Shown: positions 1 to 9,748, counted from the stretch's first letter. The stretch: 64,000 nucleotides of DNA from Bacteroides xylanisolvens XB1A (GCF_000210075.1 NC_021017.1:3143935-3207934); one strand, 5' to 3'. Numbers and translations: made by a program. The notes: a model not told the origin generated them from the sequence alone.

Positions 1-444
1 ATACAAAACATTACCGCAATTGAGCATATTCTTATGATTAAAGGATAGCCAATAAACTTGTAATATATCCAATAGAAATAATATTCTATGTAATCTATAC
101 CATACAGTACTTGATCCATTTCCCTTGATATTTAATCTATAAAACTTGTATATTCAAAACAAAAGTTCTATATTTGTTGTATTGAATGTTCTGTCTAATG
201 CAAATATACTAAATAACTTGTATATATTATCCATTGTTTATGAACAGGGCTTTTGAGCCATATTTGAGCTCTTGTGATTATTTTCGATGGAAAGGATTGA
301 AATTACAAATAAAGGCAGGTAAAATGCCATTAAGCGTTAATTATATTTTTGATAAGTTAACATATAGGGCTCGGATATGGGTGCGATAAGGTAGAGCTTT
401 CATAGGAAACTGAAACAAACAATAAATTTAAAAATTAGATTAAA
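1..444. other. Gene-free left edge, upstream of the LruC gene
   Basis: AT-rich stretch in which I see no convincing coding region. Two sequences match the Bacteroides -7 promoter element TAnnTTTG on the + strand: TATATTTG at 169-176 and TATTTTTG at 344-351. Either could drive the lipoprotein gene that starts at 445; the second would give a leader of roughly 85 nt. Neither has a clear TTTG at the -33 position. The upstream gene is outside the window. Confidence 0.4.
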
Positions 445-1788
445 ATGAAGATTAAAAGTTTGATGTATGTCCTTATGGGGACGATGTTGGTTGTTGCTTG
501 TACAGACAGTAACAATGAAGAAGGAATAGTGGATAATGGAGGAGGAGATGATTCCCCGCAGTATGTTATTCCGGCAGGGTTTGATTTTGCAACTAGTCGT
601 ACTGTCTCTGCTAAAGTTTATTCAAGTAAGCCTGTAGCGGTTGATTTGTATTGGGATTCAGAAAATCAGGAAAGAAGTTTGTTGGTGAGTGGCCTGCTTG
701 TTGATGGAGAGAAAGACTTGGAATTGAATGTGCCTATTCACTGTGCCAATATTTATTTGAAGTATTCTGATGGAACAGATAAAACAGCATCATTTCCGAT
801 AAATAGCGTGACTCGGAGTGGCGAGACTGTAGCAATAACTGTACCTGAAGATGCGGTGGCGGTAACTAGTGAGGAAGATGATGGATGGTTTTTCTATCAT
901 AATACAGGCGTTGCTATGTTTGAAGACAATTGGCCGATTGAACCAGGTCAAGACAATGATTTGAACGATGTTGTTTTTGAGTACGATTTGAAAGTAACCG
1001 AATGTCAGGCTGAAAAATGGTTCGAAGCTGGTCAGGGATATAAAGAAGGATTGAAGTTGACTTTGGATATTCGTGCTAAAGGCGGTAGATATCCTATTAA
1101 ATTAGGTGTAGTATTAGGTGGCTTGGATAAAAAGTATATAGAGACTGTTGCAACCCGTATTCTTTTGAAAGAAGGACAAGGAAAAGAAACCGAACTTGCT
1201 ACTGGGGAAATGAAAGCAGAAATGCCTCAACAGCAACTCTTTGGAAAATCGCAATTTTGTAAAGTTACGGTAGACACGGAACACGGTAGTCCGGTTATCA
1301 TAATGGATGGTTTGAGTGCTTTGGGTGATAATACTAATTTCTTCCAGACTACAAAAGGTTTTATAAATCCGGGACAAGGCATGTTGCGTGCAGAAATTAT
1401 TTTGGGAGCTAAGGTTCGTACTAGTCTTACTGAAGATTTGGATCAATTGAAAGCTTATCGTGCTCTTATTACTGATACTCATAATCAGAATTTCTTTATT
1501 GTGACAAATACGAATAAAGAGATTCACATGAAAGGCTATAGACCTTCTTATCTTTATACTAATTACGAAGCTGATTCAGCCGGTGAAATGATGGAAGGTG
1601 TTCCATATTGTAATAAGAATGGTTTTGTTTGGGGAATTAAAGTTCCTGTTGGCGTAAAACATGCTTATGAAAAGGTGCTTTTTGATAACGCTTATCCTGA
1701 ATTCCGTGCTTGGGTGACTAGCAATGGAGCTGATAACAAGGATTGGTATTTGCATCCGGCTGCTGAAAAAGTGGTAGAAGCTTGGTAA
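445..1788 (+). CDS. LruC domain-containing lipoprotein
   Basis: A 447-residue protein starting MKIKSLMYVL with a short hydrophobic signal and a lipobox ending at Cys19, so probably an outer-membrane lipoprotein. From about residue 145 it carries the acidic stretch typical of LruC proteins (WFFYHNTG, then EDNWP and GQDNDLNDVVFEYD), in which closely spaced Asp and Asn residues suggest calcium binding. The rest is a beta-rich module of the same family. LruC proteins are common in Bacteroides; their function is not established, though a surface role is usual. A hairpin terminator follows directly, so the gene looks monocistronic and separate from the lyase genes downstream. Start chosen as the first ATG before the signal peptide. 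Confidence 0.8.
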   Translation: MKIKSLMYVLMGTMLVVACTDSNNEEGIVDNGGGDDSPQYVIPAGFDFATSRTVSAKVYSSKPVAVDLYWDSENQERSLLVSGLLVDGEKDLELNVPIHCANIYLKYSDGTDKTASFPINSVTRSGETVAITVPEDAVAVTSEEDDGWFFYHNTGVAMFEDNWPIEPGQDNDLNDVVFEYDLKVTECQAEKWFEAGQGYKEGLKLTLDIRAKGGRYPIKLGVVLGGLDKKYIETVATRILLKEGQGKETELATGEMKAEMPQQQLFGKSQFCKVTVDTEHGSPVIIMDGLSALGDNTNFFQTTKGFINPGQGMLRAEIILGAKVRTSLTEDLDQLKAYRALITDTHNQNFFIVTNTNKEIHMKGYRPSYLYTNYEADSAGEMMEGVPYCNKNGFVWGIKVPVGVKHAYEKVLFDNAYPEFRAWVTSNGADNKDWYLHPAAEKVVEAW

Positions 1789-1837
1789 TACAAAATCCCG
1801 GTCAATACATTATTTGAGATATTTTGTACAATTTGAG

Positions 1838-1870
1838 CCCCTCTTTTTTCGAAAAGAGGGGTTTCTTTGT
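1838..1870 (+). terminator. Rho-independent terminator after the LruC gene
   Basis: Perfect 10-bp stem CCCCTCTTTT (1838-1847) and AAAAGAGGGG (1852-1861) closed by a TTCG tetraloop and followed by a T-rich tail. It sits 50 bp after the LruC stop and 34 bp before the next gene, isolating the two. Confidence 0.85.
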
Positions 1871-1903
1871 ATCCGGAAGAATTATCTTTAAACTAATACC
1901 GTA

Positions 1904-2596
1904 ATGACGAAGCGATTTTTTATTAGCTACAGTTTGATTACTTTATTTCTCTTGGATAGTGTAGTGCTGTTTGCACAATGCGAAAATGCGTTTGCACAAC
2001 AATGGAAGATAGAAGATGCATCCCATGCCTTGCAGGTGATAGAACGTACAGATACATTAGAATTGATCGTGCCGGATGGATTGACTATGTGGTATCAGCA
2101 GCGATTGGCGGGGAATTATGAGGTTAGTTACCGCACTTGTATGGTGATGCAAGGAGGGAAGTACGATCGCTTGAGTGACTTGAATTGTTTTTGGGCTGCC
2201 AATGACCCTAAATACCCAGATGATCTTTTCACTCGTAGTCAGTGGCGCGACGGCATCTTTAAAAACTACAACACATTAAACCTTTTCTACGTTGGATACG
2301 GGGGAAATGATAACTCGACGACTCGTTTCCGTCGTTACAGAGGAGAATATTATGGAGTAGCAGATGACAAGGTGAAACCCTTATTGAAAGAATATACTGA
2401 TGCCTCTCACTTGCTTGTTCCCAATCAGTGGTATCAGATTCGCATTAAAGTGGAAAAAGGAATCACGACTTATTCTGTGAATGGTGAAGAACTGTTCCGC
2501 TATGTTCTTACAGGCGGCGAAGGTGACGGACACTTCGGTCTTCGTCTCTTGCAGAATCATGTCCTGTTTACAGATTTTAAAGTGACTACTCTCTGA
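1904..2596 (+). CDS. DUF6250 domain secreted protein
   Basis: A 230-residue secreted protein with an N-terminal signal (hydrophobic residues about 8-24, ending near VLFAQ). The body has the features of DUF6250, a concanavalin-like beta-sandwich: WYQQRLAGNYEVSYR, then LNCFWAANDP, then NLFYVGYGGNDNSTTRFRRY, and a C-terminal GHFGLRLLQNHVLFTDF strand. Family members sit beside polysaccharide lyases and hydrolases in Bacteroidetes and are thought to bind or cleave glycan. It is followed after 36 bp by the PL8 lyase on the same strand, so the two are probably one operon, and its role is probably in uronic-acid polysaccharide use. No catalytic residues can be assigned. A weak promoter-like TATCTTTA lies at 1883-1890. 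Confidence 0.75.
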   Translation: MTKRFFISYSLITLFLLDSVVLFAQCENAFAQQWKIEDASHALQVIERTDTLELIVPDGLTMWYQQRLAGNYEVSYRTCMVMQGGKYDRLSDLNCFWAANDPKYPDDLFTRSQWRDGIFKNYNTLNLFYVGYGGNDNSTTRFRRYRGEYYGVADDKVKPLLKEYTDASHLLVPNQWYQIRIKVEKGITTYSVNGEELFRYVLTGGEGDGHFGLRLLQNHVLFTDFKVTTL

Positions 2597-2632
2597 CTTA
2601 TATACTGAAAAACCTAATAAGACGATATATCC

Positions 2633-5600
2633 ATGATGAAACAACCTTTTATTAAATTTGGAGTGACAACTCTATTTTCTCTTTTGTGTTCAACATTCCT
2701 TCATGCGCAAGTCGTAACAGATGAGCGGATGTTTTCTTTTGAAAAACCGCAAATACCGGATTGTATCACCGCTACCCATTCCCGCCTGTCGGTATCAGAT
2801 CTGCATTATAAAGATGGAAAACATTCGTTGGAATGGACATTTGAACCGGGTGGTATATTGGAACTCAAGAAAGACCTGAAGTTTGAGAAGAAAGATCCGA
2901 CCGGCAAGGATTTATATCTTTCGGCTTTTATTGTGTGGGTTTATAATGAAGTGCCTCAGAATGCGACTATTGAGTTTCAGTTTCTGAAAGACGGCAAACG
3001 ATGCACATCTTTCCCTTTTGGTATTAATTTCAGTGGTTGGCGCGCTGCATGGGTCTGCTATGAACGTGATATGCAAGGCACACCGGAAGAAGGCATGAAT
3101 GAACTCCGAATTATTGCTCCAAATTCAAAAGGAACCCTTTTCATCGATCATTTGATTACGGCTACTAAGGTTGATGCACGTCAACAGACGGCCGATCTGC
3201 AAGTCCCTTTTGTCAATGCCGGAACCACCAACCATTGGCTGGTTGTCTATCAACACTCGCTTTTGAAACCGGATATTGAATTGACTCCTGTAGACGATAA
3301 GCAAAGAGCAGAAATGCAACTGTTGGAAAAGCGTTTTCGTGATATGATCTACACGAAAGGCAAGATCACAGATAAAGAGGTTGAAAATATTCGCAAGAAA
3401 TATGATTTCTATCAGATCACTTACAAAAACGGTCAGGTTTCGGGAGTACCTATCTATATGGTACGTGCCGCCGAAGCTTATGAACGAATCATTCCGGATT
3501 GGAACAAGGATATGCTCACTAAGATGGGTGTGGAAATGCGTGCTTATTTCGATCTGATGAAAAGAATAGCTGTTGCATATAATAATAGTACGGCGAAACC
3601 GGTGATTCGGGAAGAAATGAAGAAGAAGTTCTTGGCAATGTACGATCACATAACCGATCAGGGCGTGGCTTATGGTAGTTGTTGGGGAAATATCCATCAT
3701 TACGGGTATAGTGTTCGCGGCCTGTATCTGGCATATTTCTTGATGAAAGATGTGCTTAGGGAAGCAGGCAAACTCCAAGAAGCCGAACGGACATTACGCT
3801 GGTATGCGATTACTAACGAAGTGTATCCCAAACCGGAAGTTGACGGAATTGATATGGACTCTTTCAATACACAGACCACAGGGCGTATTGCCAGTATTCT
3901 AATGATGGAAGATACACCGGAGAAACTGCAATACTTGCGGTCTTTCTCTCGTTGGATTGATTATGGTTGCCGTCCTGCACTGGGGCTGTCCGGTTCATTT
4001 AAAGTGGACGGAGGTGCTTTCCATCATCGCAATAACTATCCGGCTTATGCCGTAGGCGGACTGGATGGGGCAACAAACATGATTTATCTTCTTAGCCGGA
4101 CGGAATTTGCAGTTTCCAAGTTGGCTCATGAAACGGTGAAGAATGTATTGCTGACCATGCGCTTTTATTGCAATAAACTGAATTTCCCTCTTTCTATGTC
4201 CGGTCGTCATCCGGATGGAAAAGGTAAACTGGTTCCTATGCATTTTGCCATGATGGCTTTAGCCGGTTCTCCCGATGGAAAGGCGGAATATGATAGTGAA
4301 ATGGCTTCTTCTTATCTTCGTTTGATTTCAAATTCGGGCGTTGAGAATGATGCTCCCGAATATATGCCCAAAGTTTCAAATGCTGAAGAACGCAAAGCGG
4401 CAAAGCTTCTGATAGAGAAAGGTTTCCGTCCGGAACCGGACCCACAGGGGAATATAGCAATGGGTTATGGTTGTATCTCTGTTCAACGTCGCAGTAACTG
4501 GTCTGCCGTGGCCCGTGGACATTCCCGTTATTTATGGGCGGCTGAACATTATTTGGGAGCGAATTTATATGGTCGCTATCTGGCACACGGCAGTTTGCAG
4601 ATATTGACTGCTGCACCGGGGCAGACAGTGACTCCGGCCACTAGTGGTTGGCAGCAGGAAGGTTTTGACTGGAACCGTATCCCGGGAGTTACATCTATTC
4701 ATTTGCCGTTGGAACAATTGCAGGCTAAAGTACTCAATGTAGACCGTTATTCAGGAATGGAAGAGATGCTTTATTCTGATGAAGCTTTTGCAGGCGGATT
4801 GTCTCAACAGAAGATGAATGGTAACTTCGGAATGAAGTTGCACGAGCACGACAAGTATAACGGATCGCACCGGGCACGTAAATCTTACCATTTCATCGAT
4901 GGAATGATTGTCTGCCTTGGATCGGATATTGAAAATACAAATACGGAATTCCCCACTGAAACGACTATCTTCCAATTGGCAGTCACAGATAAGGCGGGAC
5001 ATGACTATTGGAAAAATTATCAGGAAGATAAGAAAGTATGGGTAGATCATTTGGGAACAGGTTATTATGTTCCGACAGCCATTCGGTTTGAGAAAAACTT
5101 CCCTCAACATTCGCGAATGCAGAATACGGGAAAGGAAACAAAGGGTGATTGGGTTTCTTTGGTAGTAGATCATGGAAAGGCGCCGAAAAACGGAAGGTAT
5201 GAATATGCTGTTTTGCCTCAAACGAATGAAACCGCGATGAAGAAGTTTGCGAAAAAGCCAACTTATAAAGTATTGCAGCAAGACCGGAAGGCGCATATTG
5301 TAGCGTCCGCTTCCGAGCAGATTGTTTCTTATGTATTGTTTGAAACTCCTGAAACAACGTTGCCGGGTGGTCTGTTGCAGCGTGTGGATACTTCCTGCCT
5401 GGTTATGACTCATAAAGAATCTGCTGATAAGATTAAACTGACGGTAGCACAACCTGATTTGGCTTTGTATCGCGGTCCAAGTGACGAAGCGTTTGACAAA
5501 GACGGGAAGCGGATTGAACGTAGTATCTACTCTCGTCCGTGGGTTAATAATGGAAGTAGTGAAATACCGTTGACTGTGACCATAAAAGGCCGATGGAATG

Positions 5601-5707
5601 TGGAAGAAACTCCCTATTGTACGGTAGTCTCCTCCAATGAAAAGCAAACAATCTTGCAATTCAGTTGCAAAGATGGTGCTAGCTTTGAAGTGGAACTAAA
5701 GAGATAA
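2633..5707 (+). CDS. Chondroitin sulfate ABC-type lyase, polysaccharide lyase family 8
   Basis: A 1024-residue secreted lyase with a signal peptide ending near FLHAQ. It should cut chondroitin and dermatan sulfate by beta-elimination, giving unsaturated disaccharides. Layout: N-terminal jelly-roll carbohydrate-binding domain (about 30-185), helical (alpha/alpha) toroid (about 220-600), then C-terminal beta-sandwiches. Residues aligned by motif with Proteus chondroitinase ABC I are His465 and Tyr472 (in HHRNNYPAY), Arg525 (in SGRHPDG) and Glu638 (in WAAEHY), so the full catalytic set is present. Length fits chondroitinase ABC. It lies 36 bp after the DUF6250 gene and faces the sulfatase/SusCD block, which supports glycosaminoglycan use. 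The gene begins ATGATG; the second ATG (2636) is equally possible. Confidence 0.9.
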   Translation: MMKQPFIKFGVTTLFSLLCSTFLHAQVVTDERMFSFEKPQIPDCITATHSRLSVSDLHYKDGKHSLEWTFEPGGILELKKDLKFEKKDPTGKDLYLSAFIVWVYNEVPQNATIEFQFLKDGKRCTSFPFGINFSGWRAAWVCYERDMQGTPEEGMNELRIIAPNSKGTLFIDHLITATKVDARQQTADLQVPFVNAGTTNHWLVVYQHSLLKPDIELTPVDDKQRAEMQLLEKRFRDMIYTKGKITDKEVENIRKKYDFYQITYKNGQVSGVPIYMVRAAEAYERIIPDWNKDMLTKMGVEMRAYFDLMKRIAVAYNNSTAKPVIREEMKKKFLAMYDHITDQGVAYGSCWGNIHHYGYSVRGLYLAYFLMKDVLREAGKLQEAERTLRWYAITNEVYPKPEVDGIDMDSFNTQTTGRIASILMMEDTPEKLQYLRSFSRWIDYGCRPALGLSGSFKVDGGAFHHRNNYPAYAVGGLDGATNMIYLLSRTEFAVSKLAHETVKNVLLTMRFYCNKLNFPLSMSGRHPDGKGKLVPMHFAMMALAGSPDGKAEYDSEMASSYLRLISNSGVENDAPEYMPKVSNAEERKAAKLLIEKGFRPEPDPQGNIAMGYGCISVQRRSNWSAVARGHSRYLWAAEHYLGANLYGRYLAHGSLQILTAAPGQTVTPATSGWQQEGFDWNRIPGVTSIHLPLEQLQAKVLNVDRYSGMEEMLYSDEAFAGGLSQQKMNGNFGMKLHEHDKYNGSHRARKSYHFIDGMIVCLGSDIENTNTEFPTETTIFQLAVTDKAGHDYWKNYQEDKKVWVDHLGTGYYVPTAIRFEKNFPQHSRMQNTGKETKGDWVSLVVDHGKAPKNGRYEYAVLPQTNETAMKKFAKKPTYKVLQQDRKAHIVASASEQIVSYVLFETPETTLPGGLLQRVDTSCLVMTHKESADKIKLTVAQPDLALYRGPSDEAFDKDGKRIERSIYSRPWVNNGSSEIPLTVTIKGRWNVEETPYCTVVSSNEKQTILQFSCKDGASFEVELKR

Positions 5708-5733
5708 GAAGTCAGGCAGTCAGAAAATGTTTT

Positions 5734-5926
5734 GTTTCCCTTTGTATAAGCGTGGTTTCCAAAGCTTTGAAACTGTTGTTTCTAGCCGCAGAAACTTTAG
5801 TTTCTACAAAGGGAAACTTTGGTTTCAAGCGTATGAAACTCTAGTTTCAAGTAAGGAAACCAAAAGTTTCAAATAGCGAAACGATTGGTTTCTCGGTGTG
5901 AAACTAATCGTTTCCCGTAATGAAAC
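5734..5926. repeat. Tandem array of GAAAC/GTTTC palindromes, 22-bp period
   Basis: GTTTC occurs at 5734, 5755, 5778, 5800, 5822, 5844, 5866, 5888 and 5910; GAAAC at 5769, 5791, 5813, 5835, 5856, 5878, 5900 and 5922. Seven consecutive units have the form GAAAC-N4/5-GTTTC, and successive units start 21-22 bp apart. The arms are conserved and the loops and spacers vary. It lies between two convergent genes. This is not a CRISPR: the repeat is too short and there are no cas genes. Confidence 0.85.
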
Positions 5927-6011
5927 AAAGGTTGTATATAAGTGAAGTAAATATGACTGTTGGGGCTCCCGTAATGAATGTCTCCGATTAATGAAATGTA
6001 GTTTGCTGTTT

Positions 6012-6114
6012 TCGGTGACAGCAATATTGTCATCACAATGCTGTCACCGATTGCTGTCACAATGCTAATCGTTTATAATCAAATCATTAGGTAGTAATCG
6101 GTGACAGGTGACAG
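6012..6114. repeat. Cluster of TGACAG/CTGTCA inverted repeats with competing pairings
   Basis: TCGGTGACAGCAAT (6012-6025) can pair by 11 bp with GCTGTCACCGA (6040-6050) or by 11 bp with ATTGCTGTCAC (6050-6060). A further copy, TCGGTGACAG (6098-6107) followed by GTGACAG, can also pair with 6041-6050. The rest of the 5708-6146 gap holds only this cluster and the GAAAC array; I see no gene in it. Confidence 0.7.
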
Positions 6115-6146
6115 ATATATAATCAAAAGAATTGTGTAGAGAGAGA

Positions 6147-7406
6147 TTAGAACATGAACATGGCAACAGCAACAATGCGGTTGTTGCATACGGCATGAGT
6201 ATCTCTGATTTTTCCGTTGGAGGCATTGAGTGAACCATACCATGCAGAGCTTAAGGTATATTCCAAACCGAATTTCCAGTGGGGAACATTGTAGGTCAGT
6301 TCTGCCCCTGCTGTTACTAACTGATCGAGGTTTGTTCCCGTTCCATACACTTGAGCGTCAGTTCCATCTGGAGCATATAGTGCATCGCTTGTTCCCAAAT
6401 TCTTAGCATAACCTACAAAAATTCCAGGTTTCCATTTCTTTCCGTAGACAACATTCAACCAAGAGCTGGAGAAACGTATGGGAGTATATTTTTGTTCTCC
6501 GGTGTGCTCGTCAACTGACTTAATGCCGAATCCGCCTAATCCGGAGGCTTGTGTAAGATTGGAACCTAATACACTTTTTGCGGCAATGAACCAGGCTTTA
6601 TGAGTATATTTCGCATGGGCCTCGTAAGAAAGGGTAGTTATGCGTTCGTTTATTTTATATTGATCTCCGTTCGCTCCCCAAGCATGTATGCGTGGCTTTA
6701 ATGATAATAATTCAATGCCGACACCTGCCAATAAGCCGTCTTTCTTGTAGTCAGCTCCTACATATATCTCCGGGATGCAACCATTCTTTAAGTATTCATG
6801 ACTTTTTTTACTCTCTTTCGGTTTGTCAGGATTGATACCTTGTGAAGTGTATTGTGATTGCCATACTGCTGCTCCGGTAAGTTGGAAATTCTTGTTTGTA
6901 TAGCGATAACGAATTTGAGGTGCACGACTAAATGGTTGGAACGGTGCTCCTACGGAGAGATTAAGAATCTGTGGAGACACATCTCCAAATAACGGATGCC
7001 AAGTCTGCCCGAGCAATACAGCCGATTTTCCCCAATCCAGATTCAAATAAGCATGGCGAAGTCGAATGACCGAATAAGAGGTACCTGTACCACGGAAGTC
7101 AACCTCTACTTTGGCAGATGTCTTGGCCGTCCCCAGCTTCGGACCGGCAACGTCTACTCCGAGACGTGAATACAAGGTATAGAAATTGCTGTTGGGCGTT
7201 GAGTTCAAATCATTCCCATCCGGATCACGTACCTTATCTTTCGGATACATATAGAACAATCCGTCTACGGTTTCTTCATTAGCACGACTATTATAATATA
7301 AGTCAGTACGAATCTGTCCGTAGAATTTGAACTTGAAATCCTGCATTTGTGCGAAACTGCCCGATACGATTATCAGGCAAAGAAATAAGAGAATGTACTT
7401 TTTCAT
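6147..7406 (-). CDS. Outer-membrane beta-barrel porin, DcaP-like
   Basis: A protein of about 419 residues: signal peptide (MKKYILLFLCLIIVSGSFAQ), then alternating beta-strand sequence rich in aromatic and Gly residues (FKFYGQIRTDLYYNSR, YSRLGVDVAGPKLG) ending in a terminal Phe, typical of outer-membrane barrels. The pattern resembles the DcaP/trimeric porin group; substrate unknown. The reading frame extends upstream to an ATG at 7433, but a TAATTTTG promoter element at 7431-7438 overlaps that codon, so the ATG at 7406, just before the signal peptide, is the likely start. It lies beside chondroitin sulfate genes, so a role in nutrient or product passage is possible but not shown. Confidence 0.65.
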   Translation of the reverse strand: MKKYILLFLCLIIVSGSFAQMQDFKFKFYGQIRTDLYYNSRANEETVDGLFYMYPKDKVRDPDGNDLNSTPNSNFYTLYSRLGVDVAGPKLGTAKTSAKVEVDFRGTGTSYSVIRLRHAYLNLDWGKSAVLLGQTWHPLFGDVSPQILNLSVGAPFQPFSRAPQIRYRYTNKNFQLTGAAVWQSQYTSQGINPDKPKESKKSHEYLKNGCIPEIYVGADYKKDGLLAGVGIELLSLKPRIHAWGANGDQYKINERITTLSYEAHAKYTHKAWFIAAKSVLGSNLTQASGLGGFGIKSVDEHTGEQKYTPIRFSSSWLNVVYGKKWKPGIFVGYAKNLGTSDALYAPDGTDAQVYGTGTNLDQLVTAGAELTYNVPHWKFGLEYTLSSAWYGSLNASNGKIRDTHAVCNNRIVAVAMFMF

Positions 7407-7430
7407 AATGTGCATATTTGTAAACGGGTG

Positions 7431-7438
7431 CAAAATTA
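7431..7438 (-). promoter_or_regulatory. -7 promoter element of the porin gene
   Basis: TAATTTTG on the - strand matches the Bacteroides sigma factor consensus TAnnTTTG. It falls in the 54-bp gap after the dihydrouridine synthase and overlaps the upstream in-frame ATG of the porin, so it rules that ATG out as the start if used. Confidence 0.5.
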
Positions 7439-7460
7439 CGTAAAATTACTGGTTATTAGT

Positions 7461-8408
7461 TTATCGTTGATTAAAAAAGGCAAGGATTGCCTGATTGTAT
7501 TTGTTGAGGCTTGTGCTTTTATGAATTGCTTTCAGTAATTTTCTGTCCGCTTGCGGCATTAAATATTCCCAGAAAGTTTTCATTTTGTTCAGAAGCTGTT
7601 CGTCTCCTCCTTCTAACTGTTCTGCATATTGATTGTATACACATCTATGCATCGATTGCAATTTTTCTCTTATTTCATCAAGCTCAAGTGTACGGTTTTG
7701 TCTATATTCCAATGCCAATGCCGGGTTGGCAAGTAGTCCTCGTCCTATCATCATTCCGGCTAATCCGGGAAACTGTTCCTGAATGTGGTGAATATCTTCC
7801 ACACTATTGATATCCCCATTATAGATGAGCGGATGTTTGCAGACTCCCTGAAAGGCTTCAAACGCTTTAAGGTCGACTTCTCCTTTATATTGCTGTTTTC
7901 CTAAGCGGGGATGCATAACCACTTGTCGTAGGGGGAGCTCATTGATAATCGGAGCCAGTTTCAGACATTCTTTCGGATCTTCCCAACCCAACCTCATTTT
8001 GATAGAAAAACTTATTTGCGGATATTCCGTAATCAGCAGGCTAAGTAACGCTTGCACTTCTTCGGGATAAGGAAGAATACCGGAACCATTGTGGCGTTTA
8101 GCCAGCATGGGAAAAGGGCATCCCATATTGATATCGACTTCCTTATATCCCTTTTCAATGAATAGGGATAAGATTTTGTCTGCTTTGTCAAAAGAGGGAG
8201 CTATCAGTTGCGGAATCAGATGGGGTACTTGATTATTTCCGGGCTCGATTCCTCGGACATCTCTATGACGAAATCCGCCTTTTTCGAGTCGTACAAATGG
8301 GGTATAATAAGTATCTATACCTCCGAAGCAGGCAGCATGAGCATTACGGTAAAACACGTCGGTATAACCTTGTAATGGGGCAAAATGAATAGGAAGAGTC
8401 TTTTGCAT
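7461..8408 (-). CDS. tRNA-dihydrouridine synthase family protein
   Basis: A 315-residue cytoplasmic flavoenzyme of the Dus family, which reduces specific uridines in tRNA to dihydrouridine using NADPH and FMN. Seen: N-terminal FAPLQGYTD (FMN-binding start of the TIM barrel, normally APMxGxTD), the active-site motif NMGCPFP with Cys97 as the expected proton donor, the following KRHNGSGIL loop, SIKMRLGW, and the phosphate-binding MIGRGLLANP. Length is typical. It is a housekeeping gene that lies inside the chondroitin sulfate locus, after the DUF5017 gene and a terminator, with its own promoter-like element. Which Dus subfamily (and so which tRNA position) cannot be fixed from sequence alone. 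Confidence 0.88.
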   Translation of the reverse strand: MQKTLPIHFAPLQGYTDVFYRNAHAACFGGIDTYYTPFVRLEKGGFRHRDVRGIEPGNNQVPHLIPQLIAPSFDKADKILSLFIEKGYKEVDINMGCPFPMLAKRHNGSGILPYPEEVQALLSLLITEYPQISFSIKMRLGWEDPKECLKLAPIINELPLRQVVMHPRLGKQQYKGEVDLKAFEAFQGVCKHPLIYNGDINSVEDIHHIQEQFPGLAGMMIGRGLLANPALALEYRQNRTLELDEIREKLQSMHRCVYNQYAEQLEGGDEQLLNKMKTFWEYLMPQADRKLLKAIHKSTSLNKYNQAILAFFNQR

Positions 8409-8424
8409 TGTTTTTATTTTTGTG

Positions 8425-8432
8425 CAAACTTA
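8425..8432 (-). promoter_or_regulatory. -7 promoter element of the dihydrouridine synthase gene
   Basis: TAAGTTTG on the - strand, 17 bp upstream of the start codon, matches TAnnTTTG. No clear -33 TTTG is visible. Confidence 0.45.
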
Positions 8433-8525
8433 TATATAAATGTTGATTTATACGCTAGTTGAGTAAAGAAAAATGTTTTTTCGGAAGAGAAGAAAGGGAA
8501 GAGGGTGAAAAGATATGGTAAAAGT

Positions 8526-8557
8526 AAAAGAGAGGAACCTCGCGGACCCTCTCTTTT
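8526..8557 (-). terminator. Terminator of the SusC/SusD/DUF5017 transcript
   Basis: Inverted repeat AAAAGAGAGG (8526-8535) and CCTCTCTTTT (8548-8557) with a 12-nt loop. On the - strand it follows the DUF5017 stop by about 80 nt and ends in a run of T. The arms would work in either direction. Confidence 0.75.
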
Positions 8558-8635
8558 TAATGTTAAATTGATTAAAGTCTGATTTTTATAAACGTTTTCT
8601 ATGATTGAAGGTTAGAAAAATTGGGGGATATACTA

Positions 8636-9748
8636 TTATTCTACAACGTTTATAGTCAGTTCACGTACTACTTGACCACCTTGATGGACGTAGTTTGCAT
8701 TGTTGGCTACGAAGGTAGCGGTGTATGTCCCGGCTTCTTCGTAGGTATGTGAGTATATCTCTAATGTTTGCGAGATATTCTTGATGCTTTGTCCTGCATC
8801 CGGATAGCAAGTACCCAGCAAGACGGGAGCCGAGATAAGCCAAGTGTCTGCTTTTGTTGTTCCTTTACTTCCTCCTGCGATTTGTATTCTGGTAGGTGTG
8901 GTGGTACTCCAGAAGTCAGGGATTTGTCCGTCAACAAGCAAATATGGATATTTTTTTATGTTCTCTTCACTGTTTAGGTCCTCATCCGGCATTTTCTCAT
9001 TTCCCAATGCCTTCTTAAGAACTTTTTTGTGACTGTCATTTAGCTTCGTTAAATCATATACGAGATTTAGCGGTGAGAAACCGAAATCTTTTGCATTAAC
9101 CGTATTCCCTTTGCCGTTTGTGAACATCAAGTCAATATTCATATCCATGATGTTGAGCTGTGGCATTGTATTTGAGTTATCAATGGGGTTATAGTGAACC
9201 GCTATTGTTATTTCTTTAGCAAGATAAGAAGATAATTCGAATGTAAAAGTTTTGCTGGATTCTGCTGTCTCGCTAGTGCTGTTCGGTTTGGTTGGAAGTT
9301 CTTCCTGTGCAAATACCTCTGTCCATTCACAGTTTTCTACAGTTTGTTTATCTTGATCTACATTACTGCCGTTTATGCCATTAAATTGGTCGGAAACGAG
9401 TACATGAGTAGAGCCTTTAATTGTGCTTGCGTTTCCATATCTATACCAAATGCGGAAACTAAGTTCACACTTTTCAATATCCTCTACTTTCATTTCTGTA
9501 CGGTTTCGATGTTTGTATTCATGACCTATTTCTCCACTGAAGAAAGTGATAAAGTCAGGGTCTCCATTAAAGCTGAACGTTACCGGACTGCCTTTTTTGA
9601 CAGTTACAGTGTTACCGTTAAAGCTGACATTGTTGTCTGTCACCACACCCACTTCCATTGCTGTTTCTTCTTTTAATTCCTTGTCGCATGAAGCGAGACA
9701 CAGTCCGGCAAAAGCGATAGTCATCAAACTTTTATATATTGTCTTCAT
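8636..9748 (-). CDS. DUF5017 surface glycan-binding lipoprotein
   Basis: A 370-residue lipoprotein (lipobox Cys21). The N-terminal module has the DUF5017 signature VKKGSPVTFSFNGDPDFITF followed by FSGEIGHEYKHRNR, which resembles PKD-like domains. The C-terminal part ends in an Ig-like strand (EEAGTYTATFVANNANY). In Bacteroides PULs, the gene next to susD usually encodes a surface glycan-binding protein that helps capture polysaccharide; this protein has that position, 30 bp after susD and last before the terminator. The expected ligand is chondroitin or dermatan sulfate because of the lyase, sulfatase and sensor nearby. Binding itself is inferred. Confidence 0.75.
   Translation of the reverse strand: MKTIYKSLMTIAFAGLCLASCDKELKEETAMEVGVVTDNNVSFNGNTVTVKKGSPVTFSFNGDPDFITFFSGEIGHEYKHRNRTEMKVEDIEKCELSFRIWYRYGNASTIKGSTHVLVSDQFNGINGSNVDQDKQTVENCEWTEVFAQEELPTKPNSTSETAESSKTFTFELSSYLAKEITIAVHYNPIDNSNTMPQLNIMDMNIDLMFTNGKGNTVNAKDFGFSPLNLVYDLTKLNDSHKKVLKKALGNEKMPDEDLNSEENIKKYPYLLVDGQIPDFWSTTTPTRIQIAGGSKGTTKADTWLISAPVLLGTCYPDAGQSIKNISQTLEIYSHTYEEAGTYTATFVANNANYVHQGGQVVRELTINVVE

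Noticed and set aside
3125..3778. A 217-codon frame opposite the chondroitinase
   Set aside because: Antisense shadow of a well supported lyase gene; residues show no domain pattern.
4751..5659. A 302-codon frame opposite the chondroitinase C-terminus
   Set aside because: Long but antisense to a conserved gene, rich in Arg, Ser and Phe as is typical of such shadows.
5734..5926. GAAAC/GTTTC array as a CRISPR
   Set aside because: The conserved part is 5 bp arms, not a 25-40 bp repeat, the spacing is 22 bp, and there are no cas genes.
5869..6060. A 63-codon frame on the - strand
   Set aside because: It lies wholly inside the repeat-rich gap, has no start signal and no recognisable features.
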